Assembly: GCA_903847975.1 (NCBI GenBank)
Contig: CAINFC010000316.1
Coordinates: 1 to 53,534 of the forward strand
DNA: 53,534 bases
Direction of reading: 5' to 3'
Origin: an uncultured Acidobacteriota bacterium
Lineage (GTDB): Bacteria > Acidobacteriota > UBA6911 > CAINFC01
The notes under the pieces: generated by a model
Databases searched by the model: none
The model's input: only the letters and a program-made list of their open reading frames with translations
Told to the model about the DNA's origin: nothing
Position numbers and translations under genes: made by a program
Shown: positions 8,709 to 16,706 of the stretch, piece by piece
Layout of the letters: the number at the start of each line of letters is the position of its first letter
Numbering within the stretch: the first letter of the stretch is position 1

Positions 8709-9776
8709 TCAATCCTGCGGTGCAATCACGACCTTGACCACCTCGTCGCGGTAGGCGGCGTTGGCCTCGAAGGCTTCCTGTACCTTTTCCAGGGGAAACG
8801 TGTGGCGGGCGATCTCTCCGATGGGCGGCTGCATCCGGGCGGCCAGGGCGATGGCTCGCGGATAGGTCAGCTTCATGCGCCGGACCACCACGATCGTCAA
8901 CCCCTTACGGCGGACCAGAGAAGACTTCATGGTCAGGCAGTCATCCGAAGGGATCCCGACCAGGACGATGCGGGCTCCCGGTGCAGCCATTTCCACGGCT
9001 TGTCGGACGGTTTCTCCACCCCAGGCCGCTTCGAAAACCACATCGACCCCCCGGCCTCCGGTAAGATGGCGGATTTCCCGGCCTGCATCCTGCCCGCCCC
9101 CGATGACCGCATCGGCGCCGTAGCGCCGGGCCAGCTCCGCCCGCCAGGGGAGAGGCTCGCTGGCCATCAGCGGGCGCACGCCCTGCAGGCGCAGCAGCCG
9201 CAGGAGGAAAAGCCCGATCGGCCCGGCGCCCAGCACCGCCGCACTCTCCCCCAGCCGGAGTCCAGCCAGGTTCAGGGAGTGCAGGGCCACACCCAGAGGC
9301 TCGAGCAGCATGGCTTCCGCATCGGAAAGGGAGTCGGGAACCGGAAAACAGTTGCGGGAAGAAATGCAGCGGAACTGGGACAGCGCGCCCTGCTCCGATC
9401 CGTGCCCGCAGAAACGGATATGCGGACAGAGGTTGGGATCGCCCCGCTCGCAAAACTCGCACCGCCCGCAGGGGAAGGCCGGCTCGACCGCCACGCGGCG
9501 GCCGGGAGAGAGGGGATGCCCTTCCCCGTCCAGGGCGTTCGGGCCAACCTCCTCGACCACGGCGGCAAACTCGTGCCCTGGGATGATGGGAGCGACGATC
9601 CGGGTATCCCCGATGCCGCCGTCCAGGTAGTTGTGCAGGTCGGATCCGCAGATGCCCACGGCGGTGATGCGCAGCAGCGCCTCCCCTTCTCCGGGCGGGG
9701 GCGGAAAAGCGACCGATTCCAGTCGGAGGTCCCGCGGCCCGTATTGCCGGACCGCTTTCATGGTGGAGGGTCTCAT
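8709..9776 (-). CDS. Zinc-dependent medium-chain dehydrogenase (sorbitol/threonine dehydrogenase type)
   Basis: This 355-aa cytoplasmic oxidoreductase belongs to the zinc alcohol dehydrogenase family. Catalytic-zinc ligands appear in GICGSDLHNY and PGHEF. The four structural-zinc cysteines are in CGRCEFCERGDPNLC. The Rossmann nucleotide-binding motif is AAVLGAGPIGLFLLRLL. Such enzymes oxidise polyols or amino/sugar alcohols with NAD(P)+. The start MRPSTMKAV is preceded by an AAAGGGAA ribosome site; a start five codons later (MKAV) is also possible. It lies 11 bases downstream of the aldolase/epimerase gene, so the two probably form one transcript, suggesting pentose or polyol catabolism. The exact substrate is not readable from sequence. 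Confidence 0.92.
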   Translation of the reverse strand: MRPSTMKAVRQYGPRDLRLESVAFPPPPGEGEALLRITAVGICGSDLHNYLDGGIGDTRIVAPIIPGHEFAAVVEEVGPNALDGEGHPLSPGRRVAVEPAFPCGRCEFCERGDPNLCPHIRFCGHGSEQGALSQFRCISSRNCFPVPDSLSDAEAMLLEPLGVALHSLNLAGLRLGESAAVLGAGPIGLFLLRLLRLQGVRPLMASEPLPWRAELARRYGADAVIGGGQDAGREIRHLTGGRGVDVVFEAAWGGETVRQAVEMAAPGARIVLVGIPSDDCLTMKSSLVRRKGLTIVVVRRMKLTYPRAIALAARMQPPIGEIARHTFPLEKVQEAFEANAAYRDEVVKVVIAPQD

Positions 9777-9787
9777 CGTTTCCCTTT

Positions 9788-10492
9788 CTATTCTGGTTTC
9801 CTGTTTTGTCCGTAGTAGGCGGATGTACCGTGCTTGCGGGTGAAATGCCGCTCCAGCAGCGGGCCCGGGATGGGCGGGCAGTCGGACCGGAGCTGTTCGG
9901 AGAGCAGGGCCAGTCGAGCCACCTCCTCCAGCAGAAACGCCAGACGGGCCGCTTCCATGGCCGAGGCCGCCCAGCAGAAAGGCCCGTGGCCGGCCACCAG
10001 TACGGCCGGCATCTCCAGCGGGGGAATGCCTGTCAGTCGCCTCGCGATGACCCGGCCGGTATTCCTCTCGTAGGTTCCGGCGATTTCCTCCTGCGAAAGC
10101 ATTTCCGTTACCGGGATCGGGCCGCGGAAGCAATCGGCATGGGTGGTCCCCAGGCAGGGGATTTCCCGGCGGGCCTGGGCCCAGGCCGTGGCGTAGGATG
10201 AATGGGTATGGGCCACTCCGCGGATTTCGGGCCAGGACCGGTAGAGTTCCAGGTGGGTTTCCAGGTCGGAGGAGGGGCGCAGCCGGCCGTCGACCGGCTG
10301 CCCCTCCAGATCCGTCACCACCATGTCTTCGGGAGTCATATGCTCGTAGGCCACCCCGCTGGGCTTGATCACCACCCGACCCTGATCGCGGTCCACGGCG
10401 CTGATATTGCCGAAGGTATCGATGACCAGCCCCCGCCGGACCAGGTCCAGATTGGCCTTCCAAACCTCTTCACGAAGCCGAGCCAGCAGCAT
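9788..10492 (-). CDS. araD: L-ribulose-5-phosphate 4-epimerase / class II aldolase
   Basis: This 234-aa protein is a class II aldolase/epimerase of AraD type, which interconverts L-ribulose-5-phosphate and D-xylulose-5-phosphate. Motifs include DTFGNISAVDRD and IKPSGVAYEHMTPEDMVV, the zinc ligands of VAHTHSSYATAWAQ, a Gly-His-Gly segment (VAGHGPFCWA) and a C-terminal KHGTSAYYGQ. Length and motifs agree with AraD, although SgbE/UlaF-type epimerases look alike. AAGGAGAG precedes the start. It is first in a two-gene unit with the zinc dehydrogenase. No araA or araB is nearby, so a general pentose or uronate role is possible. Confidence 0.9.
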   Translation of the reverse strand: MLLARLREEVWKANLDLVRRGLVIDTFGNISAVDRDQGRVVIKPSGVAYEHMTPEDMVVTDLEGQPVDGRLRPSSDLETHLELYRSWPEIRGVAHTHSSYATAWAQARREIPCLGTTHADCFRGPIPVTEMLSQEEIAGTYERNTGRVIARRLTGIPPLEMPAVLVAGHGPFCWAASAMEAARLAFLLEEVARLALLSEQLRSDCPPIPGPLLERHFTRKHGTSAYYGQNRKPE

Positions 10493-10587
10493 CTATTCTC
10501 TCCTTTCCTTCGATACTCCCCCCGAAGGGGAAATTGTTTTACGGGGTCATCCGGATGGATGGTCCGATAATAAATCGGGCTATCCCT

Positions 10588-10812
10588 GAAAGGATTCCGG
10601 ATCGCAGCCCGGGGTTGGCGCGGTTCGCGCCTACCCCGGGTAGGGATGTTCGGATGGGACAACCCTGTAGGGGTTGCGCTAAATCCAGCCATACCAGGTG
10701 TTTGCGCAGCCCTTACAGGGCTGGTTTTTAAACAAATCCGCTCACCCGGGGTATCGCCTATACGGCGCAACCCCGGGCTGCGATCCGGAACCCCTCTGGG
10801 GTTCCTGCGATA
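10588..10812. repeat. Palindromic repeat array, family C, copy 2
   Basis: The elements match those at 91-240: a CAGCCCGGGGTTGG...GCGCCTACCCCGGGT palindrome, an AACCCTGTAGGGGTTGCGC unit, a GCAGCCCTTACAGGGCTGG unit, a second ACCCGGGGTATCGCC...GGCGCAACCCCGGG palindrome and a GGAACCCCTCTGGGGTTCC unit. The order differs from copy 1, so it behaves like a shuffled set of small palindromes. It fills the 10493-10876 gap; no gene is seen there. Confidence 0.85.
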
Positions 10813-10837
10813 CTCTTAGCATCTTCATCTTATTCAG

Positions 10838-10855
10838 GCTCCCCCGAAAGGGAGC
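10838..10855 (-). terminator. Short hairpin after the inositol-phosphatase-like gene
   Basis: GCTCCC and GGGAGC form a 6-bp stem around a 6-base loop, about 20 bases past the stop codon at 10877. There is no T-run, so the call is weak. Confidence 0.35.
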
Positions 10856-10876
10856 AGCTACGCTTCCTCCTCGATT

Positions 10877-11932
10877 TCATTCGGCCGTACGACCCGATTC
10901 CGGCCACAAATTGCGTTTCTTCAGCGACTGCTGCAGCAGCGGCTCGATCTGGCGGCGGATGTGTTCGTTGGCGTACCCCGCCCAGCAGATGTCCGGCTCC
11001 ACGGCCAGCGGGGCATCCAAAGGCTCTCCGCGCTCGTCGGTGACCGTCACCCCCAGCTCCCGGGCGATCAGCTCCGTGCAGATATCGTAAGGGTGGCAGC
11101 AGATCCCGAGATGCAGTCCCTTGGCCTGCAGGGTCTTTTCCAGGAGCGGACGCAGGTCTGCGTTGAAACGGTCGTGCCCGGCCATGAGTTCATAGAGCTG
11201 GCCGCCGGTGGAGGTGTACTGATCCTCGAAGCAGTGGGCCTTCCCCGGCTGTACCGGGCCAAGGGCGGCAAACACGATCTCTTCGTCCATCTCCGCCAGA
11301 GCCTGGCGGGCTCCGGGGAAAAAGCGGGTCAGCATGGCGTAGCCGTGGGAGATCGAATGGCTGCGGGAGGGCTGCAGGCGCAGGGGGGTGGTCGTGCCGT
11401 CCATGAGATTGAGCCTCTCCCCTTCAGTCCCACCTCCCCGCAAGGCCCAGACGGAATCGCAAAGGTGCTGCTTGAGGAGCGGGATTTCCGTCTGCACCGC
11501 CAGCTCGATATCGCGCAGCCCGGTCTGCGGGCCGAGGTTGGGAGCCACTCCGGTCAGCACCCAGGCGCTGCGCTTCTGGTACATCAGGCAGCGGGTGCCG
11601 TCAATCGGGTCAACGATGACCCGGTATCGGGCGGCCTCCTCCGCGAAGCCTTCCGGCAGAACGACTTTGCCGGCCGGCAGCCCTTCGGCAATCAGAACCA
11701 GCGGTGTCTCCGCGGCGATTTCCCGGAAAAAGGAGAGCACCACCTCTTCGCTGATCCGGTCCACGGCATAAATGGTATCGCCCTCTTCCTCTTCGGCGGC
11801 AATGGAAGCAAGGGTTTCCATTTCCGTCTGAGAGTAAGCACGAAGGATGGATCCGCGGATTTCGGCGTGCAGCTTGCGGATAAGCGGAAGAAGGGCGCGC
11901 AAACCGGATGGGGTCGAATCGAAAAGCGGCAA
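10877..11932 (-). CDS. Inositol-monophosphatase/FBPase-superfamily phosphatase-like protein
   Basis: This protein of about 351 aa belongs to the lithium-sensitive sugar/inositol phosphatase superfamily. The metal-binding signature is [11 protein letters not shown], with [14 protein letters not shown] upstream and [11 protein letters not shown] near the C-terminus. In canonical IMPases the second motif reads WDxAAG; here the region is [18 protein letters not shown], so the substrate may differ from inositol phosphate. The start is uncertain. A TTG at 11932 has a well-spaced AAAGG upstream. A longer frame from a TTG at 12019 would begin inside a dispersed repeat (12014-12083), making it unlikely. 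It stands alone between two repeat blocks. Confidence 0.8.
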   Translation of the reverse strand: MPLFDSTPSGLRALLPLIRKLHAEIRGSILRAYSQTEMETLASIAAEEEEGDTIYAVDRISEEVVLSFFREIAAETPLVLIAEGLPAGKVVLPEGFAEEAARYRVIVDPIDGTRCLMYQKRSAWVLTGVAPNLGPQTGLRDIELAVQTEIPLLKQHLCDSVWALRGGGTEGERLNLMDGTTTPLRLQPSRSHSISHGYAMLTRFFPGARQALAEMDEEIVFAALGPVQPGKAHCFEDQYTSTGGQLYELMAGHDRFNADLRPLLEKTLQAKGLHLGICCHPYDICTELIARELGVTVTDERGEPLDAPLAVEPDICWAGYANEHIRRQIEPLLQQSLKKRNLWPESGRTAE

Positions 11933-12013
11933 TTTGAAATAGCCTTTCTTGGATGAAGGTGTAAAAAGTTGTGATTCGATCCGTAACAATCTCCCAAACG
12001 AAATCCGTTTGGA

Positions 12014-12083
12014 GTTCAAGCTTTAGCTTGCGTGCCGCAAGCGGAGTCCTGCTCGCAGCGCGCCACCTCAAGGTGGAAATCCA
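12014..12083 (+). repeat. Dispersed repeat family D, copy 1
   Basis: This block of nested short palindromes (TTCAAGCTTTAGCTTGCGTG, GCCGCAAGCGGAGTCCTGCT, CACCTCAAGGTGG) shares its layout with copies at 12783-12845 (opposite strand) and 40011-40080. It separates the phosphatase-like gene from the nucleotidyltransferase pair. Confidence 0.75.
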
Positions 12084-12166
12084 TGCGGATTATTTTTGCG
12101 AATCGGATCCGGATCGACTCGTGAGAATTACCAGGAACGAACCGACTTTTTGCGTCTGCATCTTCT

Positions 12167-12616
12167 TTACCTGTCTTCCAGATTATCGATATCGGCCAGA
12201 TCCTGATTCCTTCCCGAGGCCCGCTTATTGACAATCAAATCCTCTTTTGAAATCACTGAGATGGATACGCCATCCCATTGAATAACGTTTCTACGCGCAT
12301 AGCATTCATTCATGTCAACTCCGGAAGCTTCATTGATGATATCGATCTGAACCGGGGAACGACCCATGCGGAATACATTACCCGCTTCCAGAAAATGGGC
12401 CATATCGATAGCTGGAGCGCCAAATTCCAAAAGGGCTTGGGATAGTTGAAAAAGGTTTTCGGCATCGGTCGCCACCAGAATATCGATATCCTTTGTGGCG
12501 CGCGGAACTCCATAAAGGCCTACGGCCCAACCGCCTACCAGAAGGTAGCGTACCTTATGGGCGTTTAACGAAAGAAAAAAATCTTTGAAGTCTTCCGGTA
12601 GTTGCCTCCGGCCCAT
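12167..12616 (-). CDS. Nucleotidyltransferase-fold protein (AbiEii/MNT-like)
   Basis: This 149-aa protein has the nucleotidyltransferase signature GGWAVGLYGVPRATKDIDILV, where the GG and paired Asp (DID) form the nucleotide/metal site, and a third acidic segment in VQIDIINEASGVD. Such proteins are found as the nucleotidyltransferase half of toxin-antitoxin-like pairs (type IV AbiE-like or HEPN/MNT-like). Its start overlaps the end of the upstream small gene by 62 bases, so the two are translationally linked. Whether it acts as toxin, antitoxin or something else cannot be decided from sequence. Confidence 0.8.
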   Translation of the reverse strand: MGRRQLPEDFKDFFLSLNAHKVRYLLVGGWAVGLYGVPRATKDIDILVATDAENLFQLSQALLEFGAPAIDMAHFLEAGNVFRMGRSPVQIDIINEASGVDMNECYARRNVIQWDGVSISVISKEDLIVNKRASGRNQDLADIDNLEDR

Positions 12617-12740
12617 AGAAACACTCCCGAAGGTAGGTTATCGTTTCCAGTTTTTCCTCGATCGAAGCTTTTGCCCAGTAGGCTCTTTCCCGCCGGGCAT
12701 GCTCGGCCACAGAGGAAAAATCGACATCTTTACGGTTCAT
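12555..12740 (-). CDS. Small protein paired with the nucleotidyltransferase
   Basis: This 61-aa protein (MNRKDVDFSSVAEH...) is charged, helix-rich and contains ASIEEKLETITYLRECFYG and a basic tail. Short proteins of this kind are commonly found just upstream of nucleotidyltransferase genes of this family and are presumed partners. The start at 12740 is preferred because GGAAGAG lies at ideal spacing. A longer frame from 12821 would begin inside repeat D copy 2, so those 27 residues look like translated repeat. The function is unknown. Confidence 0.65.
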   Translation of the reverse strand: MNRKDVDFSSVAEHARRERAYWAKASIEEKLETITYLRECFYGPEATTGRLQRFFSFVKRP

Positions 12741-12782
12741 TCGCTCTTCCATCATCCCTCTCCACTCTTCCTTATCGTAGAC

Positions 12783-12845
12783 CAGCTCTTCCGGTTGCGT
12801 GCTGCGATCAGGATCCCACATGTGCCACGCAAGCTTGAACTCCAG
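12783..12845 (-). repeat. Dispersed repeat family D, copy 2 (partial)
   Basis: On the minus strand this reads GGAGTTCAAGCTTGCGTGGC, then a CCTGATCGCAGCACGC block, matching the 12014 copy in order but lacking part of the first palindrome. It directly precedes the small gene of the nucleotidyltransferase pair, which is therefore flanked by oppositely oriented D repeats. Confidence 0.65.
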
Positions 12846-12989
12846 GCGAAGAGCAAAGAAATGCTCCGCGGGATATCCATGACAGGATCCATTTTACCTC
12901 GAAAAAAGGGCAATACGACAAAAGAGCTTCGAGAGGGCGAGAGGGGGAGCAGAAAAGGAGGCCCATCGAATGGGCGGGAAGAATGCCGC

Positions 12990-13015
12990 CGGGAGGGGGC
13001 CGGAGCCCCCTCCCG
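12990..13015 (-). terminator. GC-rich hairpin after the TonB-dependent receptor gene
   Basis: CGGGAGGGGGC and GCCCCCTCCCG form a perfect 11-bp stem with a four-base CGGA loop, 18 bases past the receptor stop codon. The run after the stem is not T-rich, so it could act as terminator or 3' end protection. Confidence 0.6.
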
Positions 13016-13033
13016 ACAGCCGCTTTGGAGGAT

Positions 13034-16000
13034 TTAGAACATGATACGGACAGCCAGCTGAATGTTGCGCTCGCCCTGGGAGCCGGTAATTTCTCCGAAG
13101 GTGGCACTCGAAACGCTGCGTACCGGAGTTCCGAACTGCGGTGTGTTGGTAATGTTGAAAAATTCGCCACGAATCTGCAGCGTCTTGGTTTCGCTGATCG
13201 CAAAGTTCTTATGCGTAGAGAGATTCATGGTTTTCCATCCGGGTCCGCGGATTACTCCAACTCCGGAATTTCCGAATGTGCCGGCAACGGGTTCCTTGAA
13301 GGCCGATTTATCCAGCCAGGTCAAACCTTTTCCAACCTGCTTGGGCCCTTCCCCATTGCCGATCCGGTCGGCCCTGGCTCCGCGGGAAAGAGTGCCGGAA
13401 CGATCCGTCGATTGGATTGTGAGCGGGAATCCGCTGCGCAACGTAAGGAATCCTCCCACTTGCCAGCCGCCCAAAATGGCATTCAATACCGGGTGCCAGT
13501 CGGCTCCGAAGGCCTGCTTGCGTCCGAACGGCATGTCGTAGGTAAACACGTAGGTCAACATTTGCTTGGCATCGAAATAAGTCGGTCCCCACTCTGCCTT
13601 GCGGTCATAAAGGTTCTGGAAGTAGGCAGATTGAGAGGCCGCCTGACCGCCTTCACCGTAGTATCCAATGGCATCGCTCATACCTTTGGAGAAGGTATAA
13701 GACAGCTGGTATTCCAGACCTTTGCTGAAACGCTGCCGGGCCGTCAACTGCAGGCCGTTGTACTTCTGGTTGCCGCAAGCTTCCGTTCCGGAAATCTGGG
13801 CGATGGCAGCAAGCTGGGGATTCCCGGCCAGGTAGGGACTGGGCTTGACGGTTTTATCCGCCTGCAGCTGTCTCTGGAAGTAGGGCATGGGAACAATCAG
13901 GTGAGTGCCGTGCTGACCGACATATCCGGCGGTAACCACGGTCGTGTTGGTAAGCTGCTGCTCCCAGGTCAGGCTCCACTGTTGGGCATTCGCCGGGCGC
14001 ACATAGGGATCCCAAAGCCGGATAGTGGCTTTGGCGTAAGGGTCCATAGACTTCAGAATGGTAAGGCCCTGGTCAATAGTCGCCTGAACATTCGGCATTC
14101 CTGTATAGATTGCCTCATACTCGGTAGCAAACGGTGGGTTCATGGTAAGGCGCAGGTTCGTCCCGGTCCCTTCCATAAAAGAGGAGATCGTATAAGCTCC
14201 ACGGATCACCGTTTTGTTGCAGAGGGCGGCCGGAGTCCAGGCAAAGCCGACGCGCGGCTGGAAATCCTTTTTAAAGCCGTGGTAAAGCGCACGGCTGTTA
14301 CCGTCTTTTCCCGCCAGCAGCTGTTTCCCGCTGAAGGGTTCAAAGTTGGACTGCCGGTCCATGACCTCCACCAGGGGGCTGTGATATTCCCAGCGGATAC
14401 CAAGGTTCAATGTCAAGGAGTTGGTGGCCCGCCAGTCGTCCTGAACGTAGAAACCGATGATATTTTTACGATGGCCCCAACTGCCGGTGTTCAGACCGCG
14501 GCCCGCCCATTCGACGTAACCGAGGAAAAAATCAGCCTCCGCCAATCCCTTTGAAGTGGGAGCCCCGGCGCTGGGTCCGGCGGTGTATTGCCCGTTGAAA
14601 CGCACCTGACCTGTACGGCCGTAGTTGCCAGCATAAAAAGGATTCATCTGCTGGCGCATCCACTGTCCGCCGGTCTTGATCATATGCCGGCCGCGAATAA
14701 TAGTGAGATTGTCCGCATAGTGGAAGGTGTTGTTGGGAAATTTTTGTTGCGTACCGATATTCGCACTGCCGAAGCCGCTGGCCAAACCGCCGCTGAAAGT
14801 GAATGCGAATAATCCCGGACCTCGTTCGTTGCCCTGGGCAATTCCCAGTTTATCGGCAATATTCGTAAGGCCCTCTTCCTGGCCGCCGTTCCAGTTCATG
14901 ATCCGGTTGGCGCCGATGCGCAGTTCATTCACAATGGTTGAGCTGATGGATCGGGTCCAGTTGAAAACAATGTTTTGAAAGGGAGCCACGTTAAAGCTGT
15001 TTGGGTTCAGGGGAAAGCTGGTATAACCGGGCTGGTCCTGTCTGCCCCAGGAATACCGAACCGAAAAATCATCCTTGCCGCTCAACTTGGCATCCATCTT
15101 AATGTCGAACTGATCGGAAACGAGGGCACTGCGCCCGGCAACCGTATAGTTATTCTGAAGCAGACTATTTGTCGGCGCCGGATAGAGTGTCTGGTCGGCG
15201 AAAAGATTACTGACGACTTTATTTCTGCGGCTGACAGGAATCTGGTTGTTGACGAACGGCTTGCGGATCCCGTTGGCATCGATGGAGAGAGGATCATAGA
15301 GCTGAATGCTTTTCTCGCTGAGCAGTCGGGAAAAATCGCCATTACGGAATTCTGAGGGTATCAACGAGAAGGAACTGATCGATGTCGGTGTATTCCGGCG
15401 GATTCCCTGGTAATCCCCGAAGAAGAAGAGCTTGTCCTTCTTGATCGGCCCGCCAAATGTGCCGCCGAATTCATTCCAGCGGATCGGGGATCTTGGGGCC
15501 TTGCCCGTTTTGGGATCGGCGGCCAGAGACCAGTTCCGCCCCCAGTTATTGGCATTAAGCTTATCGTTTCGGAAGTACTCGAAGGCGGTTCCATGATATT
15601 CATTGGATCCGGACTTGATGCTGACGTTGATCACCCCGCCCTGGAAATTGCCGAATTCGGCGGAAGCGTTGTTGGTGATCATTTTGACTTCCTGGATGGC
15701 ATCCAGGTTCGGCTGATAGGCCACCAGGTTATCCGATGTATGGTTGTTGTCGACGCCATCCAATAAGAAGTTGTTGGCTTCTTTGCGGTTGCCATTTACA
15801 TAAGGACGGCCGCCGCCGCCTGTGCGGGTGCCATTACTAAGGGCTGAGGGATCGGTGGTGGTAACCCCGGGGGCCATCATGGTCAAAGAAATAAAATTCC
15901 GGCTGATCAGCGGTGTGCTGTCCAGAGCCTTACCGGTAATCGTGGATGCAACCGTCGTGGTGTCCGTGTTGAGCAGAGGGGCAGCGCCGGTGACCTGCAC

Positions 16001-16381
16001 CGATTCTGTAATTCCGCCTACTTCCATGGGAATGTCGATGCGCGCACGCTGGTTCATTTCCAGAACAACGCTATCGCGGATAGCGGTCTTGAAGCCCTGC
16101 ATCTCCACTTTGATCTCGAATGTGCCGGGAGGGATGCGGGGGAAGGCATAAATCCCTTCCGCATTGGTCGGGTTGGACCAGGTGGTGCCGCGACTCACGT
16201 CTTTAATGGTCACTGTGGCCCCGGCGATGATCGCTCCGGAAGGATCGGTGACCCGGCCGGTGATGCCCGCGCTGACTTCCTGTGCGGAAAGCACCGGCAT
16301 GGTTGTCAGGTAAAACACCCCGACAAGCAAAACCAGGATGGCTCCGGCCATTCCGCATCGGTTTTTAAAGGGTTGTAACAT
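13034..16381 (-). CDS. Oar-like TonB-dependent receptor with carboxypeptidase-regulatory N-terminal domain
   Basis: This 1115-aa outer-membrane protein has a signal peptide (GAILVLLVGVFYLTTMPVLS). A carboxypeptidase-regulatory/Ig-like domain follows at ~residues 38-125 (GITGRVTDPSGAIIAGATV ... IKVEMQGFK). The plug-like region reads NNFLLDGVDNNHTSDN and GGVINVSIKSGSNEYHG. The remainder is a long beta-barrel ending RNIQLAVRIMF, with the terminal Phe expected of outer-membrane barrels. This architecture is very common in Acidobacteriota and is thought to import large substrates such as glycans or siderophores using TonB energy. The start at 16381 follows a strong AGGAGG; a start 34 codons upstream lacks one. 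A sigma-54-like promoter (16517-16532) and palindromic boxes (16620-16664) lie upstream. Confidence 0.95.
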   Translation of the reverse strand: MLQPFKNRCGMAGAILVLLVGVFYLTTMPVLSAQEVSAGITGRVTDPSGAIIAGATVTIKDVSRGTTWSNPTNAEGIYAFPRIPPGTFEIKVEMQGFKTAIRDSVVLEMNQRARIDIPMEVGGITESVQVTGAAPLLNTDTTTVASTITGKALDSTPLISRNFISLTMMAPGVTTTDPSALSNGTRTGGGGRPYVNGNRKEANNFLLDGVDNNHTSDNLVAYQPNLDAIQEVKMITNNASAEFGNFQGGVINVSIKSGSNEYHGTAFEYFRNDKLNANNWGRNWSLAADPKTGKAPRSPIRWNEFGGTFGGPIKKDKLFFFGDYQGIRRNTPTSISSFSLIPSEFRNGDFSRLLSEKSIQLYDPLSIDANGIRKPFVNNQIPVSRRNKVVSNLFADQTLYPAPTNSLLQNNYTVAGRSALVSDQFDIKMDAKLSGKDDFSVRYSWGRQDQPGYTSFPLNPNSFNVAPFQNIVFNWTRSISSTIVNELRIGANRIMNWNGGQEEGLTNIADKLGIAQGNERGPGLFAFTFSGGLASGFGSANIGTQQKFPNNTFHYADNLTIIRGRHMIKTGGQWMRQQMNPFYAGNYGRTGQVRFNGQYTAGPSAGAPTSKGLAEADFFLGYVEWAGRGLNTGSWGHRKNIIGFYVQDDWRATNSLTLNLGIRWEYHSPLVEVMDRQSNFEPFSGKQLLAGKDGNSRALYHGFKKDFQPRVGFAWTPAALCNKTVIRGAYTISSFMEGTGTNLRLTMNPPFATEYEAIYTGMPNVQATIDQGLTILKSMDPYAKATIRLWDPYVRPANAQQWSLTWEQQLTNTTVVTAGYVGQHGTHLIVPMPYFQRQLQADKTVKPSPYLAGNPQLAAIAQISGTEACGNQKYNGLQLTARQRFSKGLEYQLSYTFSKGMSDAIGYYGEGGQAASQSAYFQNLYDRKAEWGPTYFDAKQMLTYVFTYDMPFGRKQAFGADWHPVLNAILGGWQVGGFLTLRSGFPLTIQSTDRSGTLSRGARADRIGNGEGPKQVGKGLTWLDKSAFKEPVAGTFGNSGVGVIRGPGWKTMNLSTHKNFAISETKTLQIRGEFFNITNTPQFGTPVRSVSSATFGEITGSQGERNIQLAVRIMF

Positions 16382-16516
16382 TTTTTTCCTCCTATGGGTA
16401 AAAAATTTATGGGCAAAACGGAGAAAGGTTTGTCTCTCACCCGTTTCGGCTCGAAAAGAATCTTCCATGCGCCCTAGTTTCAAGCCGTGCTTACTTACAA
16501 TTCCGTTTTACCAATA

Positions 16517-16532
16517 AGCAATGAGCGGACCA
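16517..16532 (-). promoter_or_regulatory. Sigma-54 promoter for the TonB-dependent receptor
   Basis: The minus strand reads TGGTCCGCTCATTGCT, with GG and GC ten bases apart and a perfect TTGCT at -12. The predicted start is near 16506, giving a leader of about 125 bases. Palindromic boxes lie 115-160 bases upstream of that start. Confidence 0.6.
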
Positions 16533-16619
16533 TTCCAGGGAGGAAAAATGCGAATTATTAAACTCATGAAAAGAGAAGCGTTAAGCGCTCGGCCTGAAAA
16601 GTGATTCCAGTCACTGCCC

Positions 16620-16664
16620 ATGGATAAAATCCATAATATTGGATTTTATCCATAAAATTGGATA
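16620..16664. promoter_or_regulatory. Tandem TGGATAAAATCCA palindromes, candidate enhancer boxes
   Basis: TGGATAAAATCCA (16621-16633) and TGGATTTTATCCA (16640-16652) are each near-palindromic and are inverted copies of each other, 14 paired bases in all with a six-base spacer. A third half-box, TTGGATAAAG, follows six bases later. The AT-rich block stands out against the GC-rich surroundings and sits in the enhancer position for the sigma-54 promoter of the receptor. Confidence 0.55.
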
Positions 16665-16675
16665 AAGATAAGACT

Positions 16676-16700
16676 AAATATACCGCACCGTGGTATATTT
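16676..16700 (-). terminator. Hairpin after mqnA
   Basis: AAATATACC and GGTATATTT form a perfect 9-bp stem with a seven-base loop, starting six bases past the mqnA stop codon at 16707. The AT-rich stem and lack of a clear T-run leave room for an operator instead. Confidence 0.4.
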
Positions 16701-16706
16701 CGGGCG

